A stretch of 64,000 bases of DNA, from contig CAYPTB010000032.1 in the NCBI GenBank assembly GCA_964413535.1, positions 248,001-312,000 of the forward strand. The letters are read 5' to 3'. Source of the DNA: CAYPTB01 sp964413535 (GTDB lineage: Bacteria > Planctomycetota > UBA1135 > GCA-002686595). Below the pieces are notes generated by a model, which worked only from the letters and a program-made list of their open reading frames with translations, was not told the DNA's origin and made no database searches. This document shows positions 28,344 to 37,042 of the stretch, one piece after another. How positions within the stretch are numbered: position 1 is the stretch's first letter; every line of letters starts with the position of its first letter. Both the position numbers and the translations under genes were made by a program.

Positions 28344-30515
28344 ATGACTCACCTCAGATCCCTCACCAGCCTCGGGCTGGCTGGACTCGCGCTGTGCGCC
28401 CTCGGCGTCCAGACGGATGCCCAGGTCTTCGTACGGAACTCGACCGACATTCCGAACCAATCCAACGGCGTCACCAATCGCTTCACGGAGAACGTCGACT
28501 TCGGCGACGTGGACCTCGACGGCGACTTCGACGCCGTGTTCGCCCATGGCGGTGACCAAGGAAACATCCAGGACCGAATCTGGATCAACAACGGCGGCGT
28601 GCAAGCAGGGACGCTGGGCGTTTTCGTCGACCAGACGAGCACGCGCTTCCCGGCCATAGCGCGCGACGGCCGTGACATCGAGTTCGTCGACTTCGACAAC
28701 GACGCCGACCTCGACATCTACATCTCGAACACGTCGACGAACAGCAACCAAACCAACCAGTGGTTCACCAACCTGGGCGGTAAGCAATTGGGGTCGATCG
28801 GGTTCTACAGCGAGGAGACCGCGTCTCGCTGGGTCAACCTGGCCCTCGGCGATTCGTCCATCGCCGCCAGCCAACTGATCGGCGGAGGCTTCATCGACTG
28901 GTCGTGCGACTGCGACTTCGGGGACCTCGACAACGACGGCGACATGGACCTCTTCCACTCGACCTACGGGGGGAATTTCGGAGGCAACGTGCCGTCGCGC
29001 ATCTTCCTCAACGACGGCGACGGCCACTTCGAAGAGTTCAACCCGAGCGGGTTCCAGCTCACGGGTTCCAACATCGCGAACGGGAACCCCGGCTTGTGGT
29101 GCGAAGGCAATCAGTCGGCCAACACCACGAACACGACCGGGGCGAACTGCGACATCGCCACGAGGGCCCTCGACATCGACCTCGGAGACATCGACGGCGA
29201 CTTCGACCTCGACATCCTTCACGGTGACCGCAACCAGAATCCCCGCTTCTTCTACAACCGCCTGGAGGAAAACGGCGGCGATCCTTCGGACCTGGCCTTC
29301 CGCGACATGTCCAACTGGGTCTTCGGACTCCAGGGCGCCAGCTGGGCCAACAACTCGGGCAACTACGAGCAGGAGATGGGCGACTTCGACGGCGACAACG
29401 ATCTCGACCTGTACGGCCTGAACTGGGGTAGCCCGGCCTTCAATGACATCGTCGCCCCGAACGTCGGAGGCCGCTTCGGCACCCACACGATCCTCTCGAG
29501 CTCCAGCAGCGACGACAACGAGGGCGACTTCGGCGACTACAACAACGACGGCGACCTCGACCTGTTCGTGGCCAACTTCTCCAGCACCGACCGGCTGTAC
29601 AGCAACAACGGCTCCGGCACCTTCTCCTTCGTCTCGAACGCGACCTCCGGCCTCAATCTCCACGGCATCGGCAGCAACCGGTCGCTCGACGCAGACTGGT
29701 GCGACGTCGACGAGGACGGGGACTACGACGTGTTCGCGGCGGAGGACGGGCAGCGTCCGGTCATCTTCTGGGAGAACATGACCGGCGTGCCGGACACGAC
29801 CGCTCCGCGCGTCAGCCCCGTCGAGGCGCTCAGCAACGCGACGGCTGGCATCAATGGCGATCCCGACCGCCCCGTGCGCACGCACGTGTACGACAACGCG
29901 CCCTACTACATCACCTGGTACAACCCCACCCGCCTGCTCCTCTCGCTGGAGGGCGTTCAGGTCGACTCGTTCCTTGCGCAGTCGGTGGGCGGTCAGGTGT
30001 TCCGCGCCACGATCGGGACGAACGTGACCGGCAATGTGTCGTACCGCTTCCGGTCCGTGGACCAGTACGGCAACTCGGGTCTCTCGACGACCCAGAACTA
30101 CACGGCTTCCCCCGGCGCCCGTACTCCCGAGAACGTGTACGGGACTGCCTTCATCGGAACGTTGGGTCTCGAGTACGAGTTGCACTCGCGTGCGCTTCTG
30201 ACCGCGGGCAAGCGCTGGTACGTGGTGATGGACACGAAGGGTGCTCCGCGCATCCATCTCATCAGCTACAGCTTGGCTTCGTCCGCGCCCACGGCCGATC
30301 CGCTCGTCGGCATCCTCAACATCGATTCGTCGCAGATCTTCCTGCAACAGATCGGCCTGTCGACCGGAGCGGGCTTCAAGGTGCGCAAGCACGACATCCC
30401 CGACGACATCACCGGGGTCTTCTCGATCTACCTACAGGGCTTCGTCCTCGAGCCGGGCGGTAGCCCCACGGCCTGGTCCGCCACGAAGGGCATCGAAGTC
30501 CCCTTCTACGAGTAA
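28344..30515 (+). CDS. Secreted VCBS/FG-GAP repeat protein
   Basis: A 723-residue protein. A signal peptide covers about residues 1-27 (hydrophobic core LTSLGLAGLALCALGV, likely cleavage near DAQ). At least seven calcium-type motifs of the form DxDxDGDxD/DxDNDGDxDLF are spaced along residues about 50-480, as in FG-GAP/VCBS beta-propellers. The final ~230 residues are a different beta-rich region. No catalytic domain is seen, so it is likely a surface or secreted binding protein. It is rich in Asn, Asp and Gly. It is monocistronic: a long leader region precedes it and a very strong terminator follows 22 bases after the stop. Confidence 0.88.
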   Translation: MTHLRSLTSLGLAGLALCALGVQTDAQVFVRNSTDIPNQSNGVTNRFTENVDFGDVDLDGDFDAVFAHGGDQGNIQDRIWINNGGVQAGTLGVFVDQTSTRFPAIARDGRDIEFVDFDNDADLDIYISNTSTNSNQTNQWFTNLGGKQLGSIGFYSEETASRWVNLALGDSSIAASQLIGGGFIDWSCDCDFGDLDNDGDMDLFHSTYGGNFGGNVPSRIFLNDGDGHFEEFNPSGFQLTGSNIANGNPGLWCEGNQSANTTNTTGANCDIATRALDIDLGDIDGDFDLDILHGDRNQNPRFFYNRLEENGGDPSDLAFRDMSNWVFGLQGASWANNSGNYEQEMGDFDGDNDLDLYGLNWGSPAFNDIVAPNVGGRFGTHTILSSSSSDDNEGDFGDYNNDGDLDLFVANFSSTDRLYSNNGSGTFSFVSNATSGLNLHGIGSNRSLDADWCDVDEDGDYDVFAAEDGQRPVIFWENMTGVPDTTAPRVSPVEALSNATAGINGDPDRPVRTHVYDNAPYYITWYNPTRLLLSLEGVQVDSFLAQSVGGQVFRATIGTNVTGNVSYRFRSVDQYGNSGLSTTQNYTASPGARTPENVYGTAFIGTLGLEYELHSRALLTAGKRWYVVMDTKGAPRIHLISYSLASSAPTADPLVGILNIDSSQIFLQQIGLSTGAGFKVRKHDIPDDITGVFSIYLQGFVLEPGGSPTAWSATKGIEVPFYE

Positions 30516-30537
30516 GGACCGAGCGAGTCTCGATGCA

Positions 30538-30571
30538 GGGGCGGCCCGGGATGCCCGGGCCGCCCCTTTTT
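30538..30571 (+). terminator. Strong intrinsic terminator after the VCBS-repeat gene
   Basis: Perfect 13-bp GC-rich arms at 30538-30550 and 30554-30566 (GGGGCGGCCCGGG and its complement) flank a 3-base ATG loop. They are followed at once by TTTTT and a further pyrimidine-rich stretch. This is a textbook rho-independent terminator for the preceding gene and separates it from the sulfatase-fold gene 100 bp downstream. Confidence 0.93.
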
Positions 30572-30672
30572 CTTTCGGTCACGGCGCGAGCTGCATCGGA
30601 CTACCATGAGTCGCTTCCATCGGGATCGCCCAGGCAGCCGTACCCCACGCAGACCCGGATCCGAACAGCGCC

Positions 30673-32682
30673 ATGCTTCGTCGCCCGACTCGCCCTCTCC
30701 TCGTCCTCGAAGCTCTCTCGATCTTCTGTCTGTGCGCCTGCGGTCGTGAGACCGACGCGACGGCGAAGGAGGCGCTCCCTCCCTCCCGCGGCTCGAAGGA
30801 ATCGGGGAAGGAAGCTCTGCACGTCGACGGTCTGTTGCGTCTCCTCCCGGAGGATCGAGCCTGGTTCAGCGAGCCGAAGCCGCGGCTCAAGCTGGCTGTC
30901 GACCGGCACCGCAACGCGAGCCAGCTCGTCCGCGAATCCTTTTCGACCAAGCACCGCGACAGCCGCCGAGCCGTGTCGTTGAAGGTCATGCAGGGGGAGG
31001 AATGGACCTCTCCCTTGGTCGACATCCCGCGCGAGGCGAGCCTGTGCTTCTCGTACCTGCCCTTCGTCGAAGCCCTCGGCGGGCTCCTCGGGGGCATCAC
31101 GTGGCAGGTGTTCATCGAGGTGCCGGGAGTCTCGAAGGTCGAGATCTGGAGGAGCGACGAACTCCTCCGGCCGCCGACCGGTGGATCCTGGCGCGAGGCC
31201 GAGGTCGACCTCGGGAAACTGGCGGGACGTACCGCTCGCTTCGTGTTCGTGGCCAAGCCCCACGAGGACAGCCCGTTCCTCCCCCCGACACTTCGTGCGG
31301 CCTACGGGAACCCGATGGTGGTGACGAAGAGCTCCGACAGGCCGAACCTCCTCGTCATCAGCATCGACACTTTGCGACGCGATGCGATCTCGCCCTACTC
31401 GCCCGGGAAGGAGACGCCCAACCTCGAGCGCCTGGCCGAGCGCGGAGTCGTGGCCGATTCCTTCTGGAGTCCGGCGCCCTGGACCCTTCCGGCCTACGCC
31501 AGTCTCTTCACCGCAGAGTACCCCTCGACCCACGGCGCCGGACTCGATCGAACGGTCGAGCCGCTGCCCGGTGAAGAGCTGCCCACGATCGGGATCGCGA
31601 GCGGGATTCCCTCCCTCGTGGGCCACTTCGCGGACCTGGGCTACTACACCCAAGCCATCTATGCCAACGGCCACCTGAACATGAAGTCGGGGATCGACCG
31701 CGGCTTCGACGGGTACATCTGGTACGGAGTGACGGGACGCACGGCCGCCGATCTGTTCGATACGTGGGCGCGCAGCCTTTCCGGCCGGCCGTTCTTCGCC
31801 TTCGTCCAGATGTTCGATCCCCACTGGCCCTATACGGTGCCCGCTAGCTTCGAGCGTCGGCCCGACGTACCCGACTCCGACGGCCATGCTTCGATCGAAG
31901 GAGCGCCCACCGAGATGCTCATCAAGGGCGTGCCGGAGGCCGACCGGGACAAGATGAGTGCGATGTACGGGGTGCTCGTTCGCTACATGGACGAGCAGGT
32001 CGGGCACATTCTCGACTCGCTCGAGCGGCAAGGCCTCGCCGACGACACGCTCGTCGTGTTCCACGTCGATCACGGAGAGGAGCTGTGGGACCACGGCGAA
32101 TGGTGGCACGGGCATTCGCACTACTCCGAGCTCCTGCAGGTGCCCCTCATCCTTTCCTGGCCCGGGCGTCTACCCGAGGGCATTCGCGTCGGCCAGACGA
32201 TCCGCGGCATCGACCTACTGCCTACGGCGCTCGAACTGCTCGGCCTTCCCGCTCCCCCGCACGCGACGGAGGGTCGCAGTGTCGCTCCCATTTTTCGGGG
32301 TGAATCGACCGCGAGCACGCTTCCGGCTCTGGGGGAGTTCGAGCTGTACGGACCGGGCGGCGACGTCGCCCTGACGGAGTATCCCTGGCGGCTGATCGTG
32401 CAGCCCCTGGCACCCTGGAACGCGCGTGAGCAGTGGATCCAGGACCCGGAATCCATCGAGGGTGGGGTGAAGGTGATGTTGTTCAACATCGCCGAGGATC
32501 CTCGGGAGCAGGTGGACGTCGCCAAGGAGCATCCGGATCTCGTGGCCGAGATGCAGCAGCGGGCCGAGGCCATCCAGCAGCGTGCGCTCGAGCGCCGGCA
32601 GGGCGAGCACGAGCAAACCGACTTCGACGACGCCGACCTGGACGACATGATGGGGATCGGGCTCGGATACACGGCCAGGTAG
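30673..32682 (+). CDS. Sulfatase-fold lipoprotein with Thr in place of the catalytic Cys
   Basis: A 669-residue protein. The N-terminus has a lipobox (LCAC, Cys23). Residues about 40-215 are a domain of unknown type; residues about 225-560 are the alkaline phosphatase/sulfatase fold with metal-binding SIDTLRRDA at the start and VDHGEE later. At the catalytic position, where formylglycine sulfatases have CxPSR, this protein has Thr271 in PWTLPAYASLF. It therefore cannot form formylglycine and may be a phosphodiesterase, phosphotransferase or hydrolase using Thr. Substrate unknown. It stands alone after the terminator. Confidence 0.82.
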   Translation: MLRRPTRPLLVLEALSIFCLCACGRETDATAKEALPPSRGSKESGKEALHVDGLLRLLPEDRAWFSEPKPRLKLAVDRHRNASQLVRESFSTKHRDSRRAVSLKVMQGEEWTSPLVDIPREASLCFSYLPFVEALGGLLGGITWQVFIEVPGVSKVEIWRSDELLRPPTGGSWREAEVDLGKLAGRTARFVFVAKPHEDSPFLPPTLRAAYGNPMVVTKSSDRPNLLVISIDTLRRDAISPYSPGKETPNLERLAERGVVADSFWSPAPWTLPAYASLFTAEYPSTHGAGLDRTVEPLPGEELPTIGIASGIPSLVGHFADLGYYTQAIYANGHLNMKSGIDRGFDGYIWYGVTGRTAADLFDTWARSLSGRPFFAFVQMFDPHWPYTVPASFERRPDVPDSDGHASIEGAPTEMLIKGVPEADRDKMSAMYGVLVRYMDEQVGHILDSLERQGLADDTLVVFHVDHGEELWDHGEWWHGHSHYSELLQVPLILSWPGRLPEGIRVGQTIRGIDLLPTALELLGLPAPPHATEGRSVAPIFRGESTASTLPALGEFELYGPGGDVALTEYPWRLIVQPLAPWNAREQWIQDPESIEGGVKVMLFNIAEDPREQVDVAKEHPDLVAEMQQRAEAIQQRALERRQGEHEQTDFDDADLDDMMGIGLGYTAR

Positions 32683-32752
32683 GCGACTGCGGGACCCGCG
32701 GGCTCCGACCCGTGCTGCATAATGGAAAGGTGGCCTCGGGCCCCCGATCGGA

Positions 32753-33847
32753 TTGAAGCCCTCCCGCTACCTACCGTTCGCGGCGCGCGCCCTGAAGCGT
32801 TCCGGCGCGCCGATCCACCTGACGCTGTTCGTGACCGGCATGTGCAACGCGCGCTGCCGGCACTGCTTCCACTGGAAGGAAGTAGCCGCGGGTGTGCCGG
32901 GCCCGACGCTCGAGGACGTGCGCCGGCTCGCGGACTCGAGCGCGCGCATGGGACCGCTCTTGTGGGTCAGCTTCGGCGGTGGCGAGCCGTTCCTACGGCG
33001 GGACCTGGCGGAACTCGCGCGCGCCTTCGGTCGTCATGGGCTGCGCCATCTCGCGATCCCGACCAACGGGCTCGTCGAGGGTCGCCAACACGCCCTGACG
33101 GCACGGATCGCGCGGGAGAACCCGAACACGTTCCTCTCGGTATCCGTCTCGTTCGACGGACCGCCGGAAGTGCACGACGCGATTCGGCAAGTTCCCGGTG
33201 GTCACGCCCGCTCGGCCTCGACCGTGGCGCGGTTGCGCGAACAGAAGAAGGACCTTCCGAATCTCGGCGTCGGCGTTCTGTTGTGCGTCACGAGCGAGAA
33301 CCAGCACGTGCTGGCCGATCACATGGAAGAGCTCGTTCGCGAACTCCGTCCGGACAACGTGACGGTCAACCTCGCACGCGGGACGGCCATGGATGAGGAA
33401 CTGCTCGACGTGGATCCCGCGTGTTACCGCGAGGTCGTGGCGCGCAAGCACGAGCTCGTCCGCGAAGGACTCCTGCCCTACTTCGACTTTCCACTCGGGC
33501 GGCTGGCGGTGGCCCGCGATCGGCTGATGTACGAGCACGTTGCGCGCGTCGCGGAGGGAGAGAGTCGCCCGCACCTGCCGTGTACGGCGGGCACCCTTTC
33601 TGCCGTCGTCTTCGAGGACGGCAGCGTCCATCCTTGCGAGATCCTCGGCAAATCGATCGGAAACCTCAACGACGTCGCGTGGGACCTCGAGCGGCTCTGG
33701 ACGGCGGAGAGCGCGCGGGCGTTGCGCGTCGAGATCGAGGAGACGCGGTGTCGTTGCACATGGGAGTGCGCGCAAGCCGACAATGTGCTCTTCAATCCGC
33801 GCACGTGGCCGCGTCTGGCTCTGACCTACGCGCGCGTTCGCCCGTGA
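32753..33847 (+). CDS. Radical SAM protein with SPASM-like C-terminus
   Basis: A 364-residue protein. The radical SAM cluster motif CxxxCxxC is CNARCRHC near residues 31-38, followed by GGGEPFLRRDL and a strand-rich core. The C-terminus holds further Cys (CTAG, HPCEILG, CRCTWEC), as in SPASM domains with auxiliary Fe-S clusters. Such enzymes modify peptides or sugars, or activate other proteins. It is the first gene of a coupled operon with a GT2 and a GT39-like protein, so a role in making or modifying a glycan or glycoconjugate is plausible, though no small peptide substrate gene is seen next to it. TTG start, chosen as the only start before the first conserved strand. Confidence 0.9.
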   Translation: MKPSRYLPFAARALKRSGAPIHLTLFVTGMCNARCRHCFHWKEVAAGVPGPTLEDVRRLADSSARMGPLLWVSFGGGEPFLRRDLAELARAFGRHGLRHLAIPTNGLVEGRQHALTARIARENPNTFLSVSVSFDGPPEVHDAIRQVPGGHARSASTVARLREQKKDLPNLGVGVLLCVTSENQHVLADHMEELVRELRPDNVTVNLARGTAMDEELLDVDPACYREVVARKHELVREGLLPYFDFPLGRLAVARDRLMYEHVARVAEGESRPHLPCTAGTLSAVVFEDGSVHPCEILGKSIGNLNDVAWDLERLWTAESARALRVEIEETRCRCTWECAQADNVLFNPRTWPRLALTYARVRP

Positions 33848-34938
33848 GCATCGACGCGCAACCTCCTTCCCCGCAATCCCAAGGTGCTTCCAACGGGCCG
33901 GTTCTCGGCGTGATCGTGCCTTGCCGCAACGAGGCTCGCGTCGTGCGTCGCAAGCTCGCGAACCTCGCGCGCGTTCGGTGGCCCAGCGCTTCGAGGCCGC
34001 ACCGAATCGCGGTCGTCGACGACGGTTCAGAGGACGAGACCGCGCAGCTCGCGCGCACGGCTTCCACCGAGCTGTTCGCGAACCGATCGGACGTCGAAGT
34101 CGTTCTCGTGGCCAACGAGCACGGTCCGGGTAAGGCCGGGGCGATCGCGAGCGGAATCGAGGCGTGTCGATCGAACGGTTCGACGCTGCTCGTGCTGACG
34201 GATGCGGACGTCGTCTTCATGGAGGACGCACTCGTCTGCTTGACCGTCGCCTTCGTCCACCCGCGAACGGGCATGGCGACCGGGAGCCAAGTCTTCGTGC
34301 GCGACCTCTCCGACGACGGTTCGCCATGCGCCCGGAACGGCGGGGAGCTGGTGCGCGCCGACGCCTTCTTCGATCGGTTCACTGCCGTCGCGCGCCGGAT
34401 CGAATCGCGCTTCGGCAAGCTCTTCAGCGTGCACGGTCAGCTCCTCGCGTGGCGAGCCGATCTGGGACTCGTCCCCGAGCCGGGGATCGCGGCCGACGAT
34501 CTCGACCTCGTCCTCGCGGTGCGCGCTCGGGGTCTCTCCGTCGTCCGAGTCGAAGATGCGGTCTTCGTCGAGGTCAAGACGGCGGCGGGTTCCGCGCTCG
34601 AGTCCCAGGCGCTGCGGCGTGCCCATGCGTACTTCCAAGCCCTTCGAAGGCCGGGCCGTTCGCTGGGTAACTCCATCGTCGACCGGATCCAGTGGTGGTT
34701 CTACGCGAACGTGCCGGAGAGGTTGCCTGAGCTCCTGCTCGGGGGCGCGTTCGCGTGCATGGCGGGCGGCTACGGAGCAGGTTCCTGGAGCGGCGTCGCA
34801 CTGTGCGGTGCGCTCCTCCTGCTCGTCGCGCGGATCCCGCTCGGCCGAGAGCTCCTGTTCCTCGCGCGCGTGATTGCGCGCGCGCGGCGAGCCGGCGCGC
34901 TGCCCGTTTCGGATCGCTGGGAGATGGAGCGCCCGTGA
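33844..34938 (+). CDS. Membrane family 2 glycosyltransferase
   Basis: A 364-residue protein. Residues about 20-260 are a GT-A domain with VIVPCRNEARVV at the start, VVDDGSEDET, and the metal site LTDADVVF, with a later EDLD-like acidic region (AADDLDLVL). Two C-terminal hydrophobic segments (about 300-345) anchor it in the membrane. It resembles processive or lipid-carrier GT2 enzymes. The GTG start overlaps the radical SAM stop and its own stop overlaps the next GTG, so all three genes are translationally coupled. Donor and acceptor sugars cannot be predicted. Confidence 0.87.
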   Translation: MSIDAQPPSPQSQGASNGPVLGVIVPCRNEARVVRRKLANLARVRWPSASRPHRIAVVDDGSEDETAQLARTASTELFANRSDVEVVLVANEHGPGKAGAIASGIEACRSNGSTLLVLTDADVVFMEDALVCLTVAFVHPRTGMATGSQVFVRDLSDDGSPCARNGGELVRADAFFDRFTAVARRIESRFGKLFSVHGQLLAWRADLGLVPEPGIAADDLDLVLAVRARGLSVVRVEDAVFVEVKTAAGSALESQALRRAHAYFQALRRPGRSLGNSIVDRIQWWFYANVPERLPELLLGGAFACMAGGYGAGSWSGVALCGALLLLVARIPLGRELLFLARVIARARRAGALPVSDRWEMERP

Positions 34939-37022
34939 ACGCAGCGCCCTCGAGCAGGGAGCGCACGGCCGTTGTCGCGATTTTCGTGGTCGCGCTCGTC
35001 CTGCGGGTCCTCGTTCTGTTGCAGTACGAGGAGCGCCATCCGCTCGCCGACCGCCCCGTGATCGACGAACTCGCATACGAGGAGTGGGGACGCGAGATCG
35101 CCGACGGCGACTGGATGGGAGACGAGGTGTTCTTCCAGGAACCCTTGTATCCCTATTGGATCGGAACCGTGTACACGATCCTGGGCGAGGACCGCACCGC
35201 ACTGCGGCTCCTGCAGGCGGGTCTCGGGGCTCTGACCTCCGTTCTCGTCTGGGCCTTGGCTCGCCGCACCTTCGGCACGGGTCCGGCGCTGGTCGCGGGC
35301 TTCGCATTCGCCGCGTATCGCCCGGCGCTCCTCTATCCGAGCCTGTTCCTGAAGCCGAATCTGTTCCTACCGGTCGTGGCCGGAACGGCGCTCGTCCTGC
35401 TCCGCGCCGTGGAACGGAGTCGAGGTGAAGGTCGCGGGGCGCTCGCTGGCTGGTTTGGCGTGGGCCTGCTCGCGGGCTTGGGCGCGCTGCTTCGTGGGAA
35501 CATGCTCGTGCTCCTGCCGGTCCTGGCGGCGAGCGCCTTCGTGATGGGTTGGCTGCGCAACGAACGACGCCCGAGGCGCGCGCCCTTCGGGCGCGCCATC
35601 GTCTGGTGTGCAGCTTTCCTCCTGGGATCCGCGTCGATGCTCGCTCCCATTGCGCTGCGCAACCATTACGTCGGTGGGGTCTTCGCTCTCACGACGAGTG
35701 GTGCCGGCACTAACCTGTACGGCGGGAACAACCCCGAGAACCCGTACGGGATCGCGAAGGAGTTCGATTGGGTGCGCGGCATTCCGGAGTACGAGGCGCA
35801 GGACTGGCGACACGAGGCCGAGCGGCGAGCGGGCAGGGAGCTCACGCCGACCGAGGTCAGCTCCTTCTGGACGAAAGAGGCTCTGCGTTCCATGCGCGAG
35901 CGACCGCTGCTCCACCTGTCGATCCTGTGGAAGAAGCTTCGCCTGGCCTTGTCGAGCTACGAAGTGCCCGACAACCACCATTTGGAATGGGACGCTCGCT
36001 TCGTACCACTGCTGGCGCTGCCGATTCCGGGCTTCGCGACGTGGGGGTGGTTGTCGTTGGCCGGAATGCTCGCGTTCCTCGCCAGCCCACGTCTGCGCGG
36101 CCGAGACGTGCGCGGTCCGCTGACCGTCGCGTCGTGCTTCCTGGCCTATCTGGCCACGATCGTCCTCACCGTCATGAGCATGCGCGCGCGGATCGCCCTC
36201 CTGCCCCTGCTCCTTCCGTTCGGCGGATGGCTGGTGTGTGCCCTCCCCGGGCTCCTGCGTGATCGGCGCAGCGCAACGACGGTGATCTCTTCGCTACTGT
36301 TCTCCGGCGTCGTCGTGTTCACGCCCGTGTTCGACCAGGAGGCTCGGGAGGAGAAGCTCGCGGCGCGCGATTTCAACCTCGTCACCTATCTGCTCCGGGA
36401 TGGTGCTCCGTCCCATGAACTCCTCTCCCGCGTAGAGCAACTCGATACGGACTATCCACGGTCGTTGCGAGTGTGGTCGCTTCGCGCCGAAGTCGAATTC
36501 CGCATGGCGCGCGAGGCCCATGCCGCCGGCGACGCGAAGAGGACCGCCGAGCTCCTGGACGCGTCTCGCCAGCGATTGAAGATCGTCGTGGAAAGGAGCG
36601 GCTCGAACGAGCGCGAGCGACACCGCGCCCACCTACTGGGGGGTGAGATCGCGGCCTTCGCGGGAGACGCAAGGGATGCTGAGGCCTGCTACGGGGCCGC
36701 GCTGCTCTTCGATCCGTCCGACCTCCATGCTCGGCGCGGCCACGCAGACGCTCTACTGGTTCTCGCGGCGGGCGCGCCGAGAGGCGTCGACATGACAAGG
36801 GTGGCGGAGGCGATCGCCGAGTACCGGACCGTGCTCGCCGATGACGCGGGCGATCGATCGGCGGCGCTGGGCCTCGCCAATGCATTGTTCCTGTCGGCCG
36901 AATCCCTGACCGGCGCCGAACGCTCCGAGGCGATCACGGAGTGCGAGCGTTTGTTGGAAGAGCTGCTCGCCACCGGGATGCCGGTAGAAGAGCTACTCGA
37001 GCGGGTTCGCGGAACGAATTGA
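34935..37022 (+). CDS. GT-C (GT39/ArnT-like) membrane glycosyltransferase with helical repeat tail
   Basis: A 695-residue polytopic protein. The first loop after membrane helix 1 has PVIDELAYEEWG, the acidic DE pair found in ArnT/PMT-type enzymes, followed by about ten further hydrophobic segments to about residue 460. The rest is soluble and TPR-like, containing ALLFDPSDLHARRGHADALL. GT39-like enzymes move a sugar from a polyprenyl-phosphate donor onto a lipid or protein on the outer face of the inner membrane. It is the last gene of the radical SAM-GT2 operon and ends 20 bp from the convergent rotamase gene. Confidence 0.83.
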   Translation: MNAAPSSRERTAVVAIFVVALVLRVLVLLQYEERHPLADRPVIDELAYEEWGREIADGDWMGDEVFFQEPLYPYWIGTVYTILGEDRTALRLLQAGLGALTSVLVWALARRTFGTGPALVAGFAFAAYRPALLYPSLFLKPNLFLPVVAGTALVLLRAVERSRGEGRGALAGWFGVGLLAGLGALLRGNMLVLLPVLAASAFVMGWLRNERRPRRAPFGRAIVWCAAFLLGSASMLAPIALRNHYVGGVFALTTSGAGTNLYGGNNPENPYGIAKEFDWVRGIPEYEAQDWRHEAERRAGRELTPTEVSSFWTKEALRSMRERPLLHLSILWKKLRLALSSYEVPDNHHLEWDARFVPLLALPIPGFATWGWLSLAGMLAFLASPRLRGRDVRGPLTVASCFLAYLATIVLTVMSMRARIALLPLLLPFGGWLVCALPGLLRDRRSATTVISSLLFSGVVVFTPVFDQEAREEKLAARDFNLVTYLLRDGAPSHELLSRVEQLDTDYPRSLRVWSLRAEVEFRMAREAHAAGDAKRTAELLDASRQRLKIVVERSGSNERERHRAHLLGGEIAAFAGDARDAEACYGAALLFDPSDLHARRGHADALLVLAAGAPRGVDMTRVAEAIAEYRTVLADDAGDRSAALGLANALFLSAESLTGAERSEAITECERLLEELLATGMPVEELLERVRGTN

Positions 37023-37042
37023 GCGCATCATCCGGCTCCGAA

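Noticed and set aside
28128..30392. 754-codon open frame opposite the VCBS-repeat protein
   Set aside because: The Val/Glu/Arg-rich composition is the mirror of the Asp-Gly repeats on the coding strand; no signal peptide or domain is seen.
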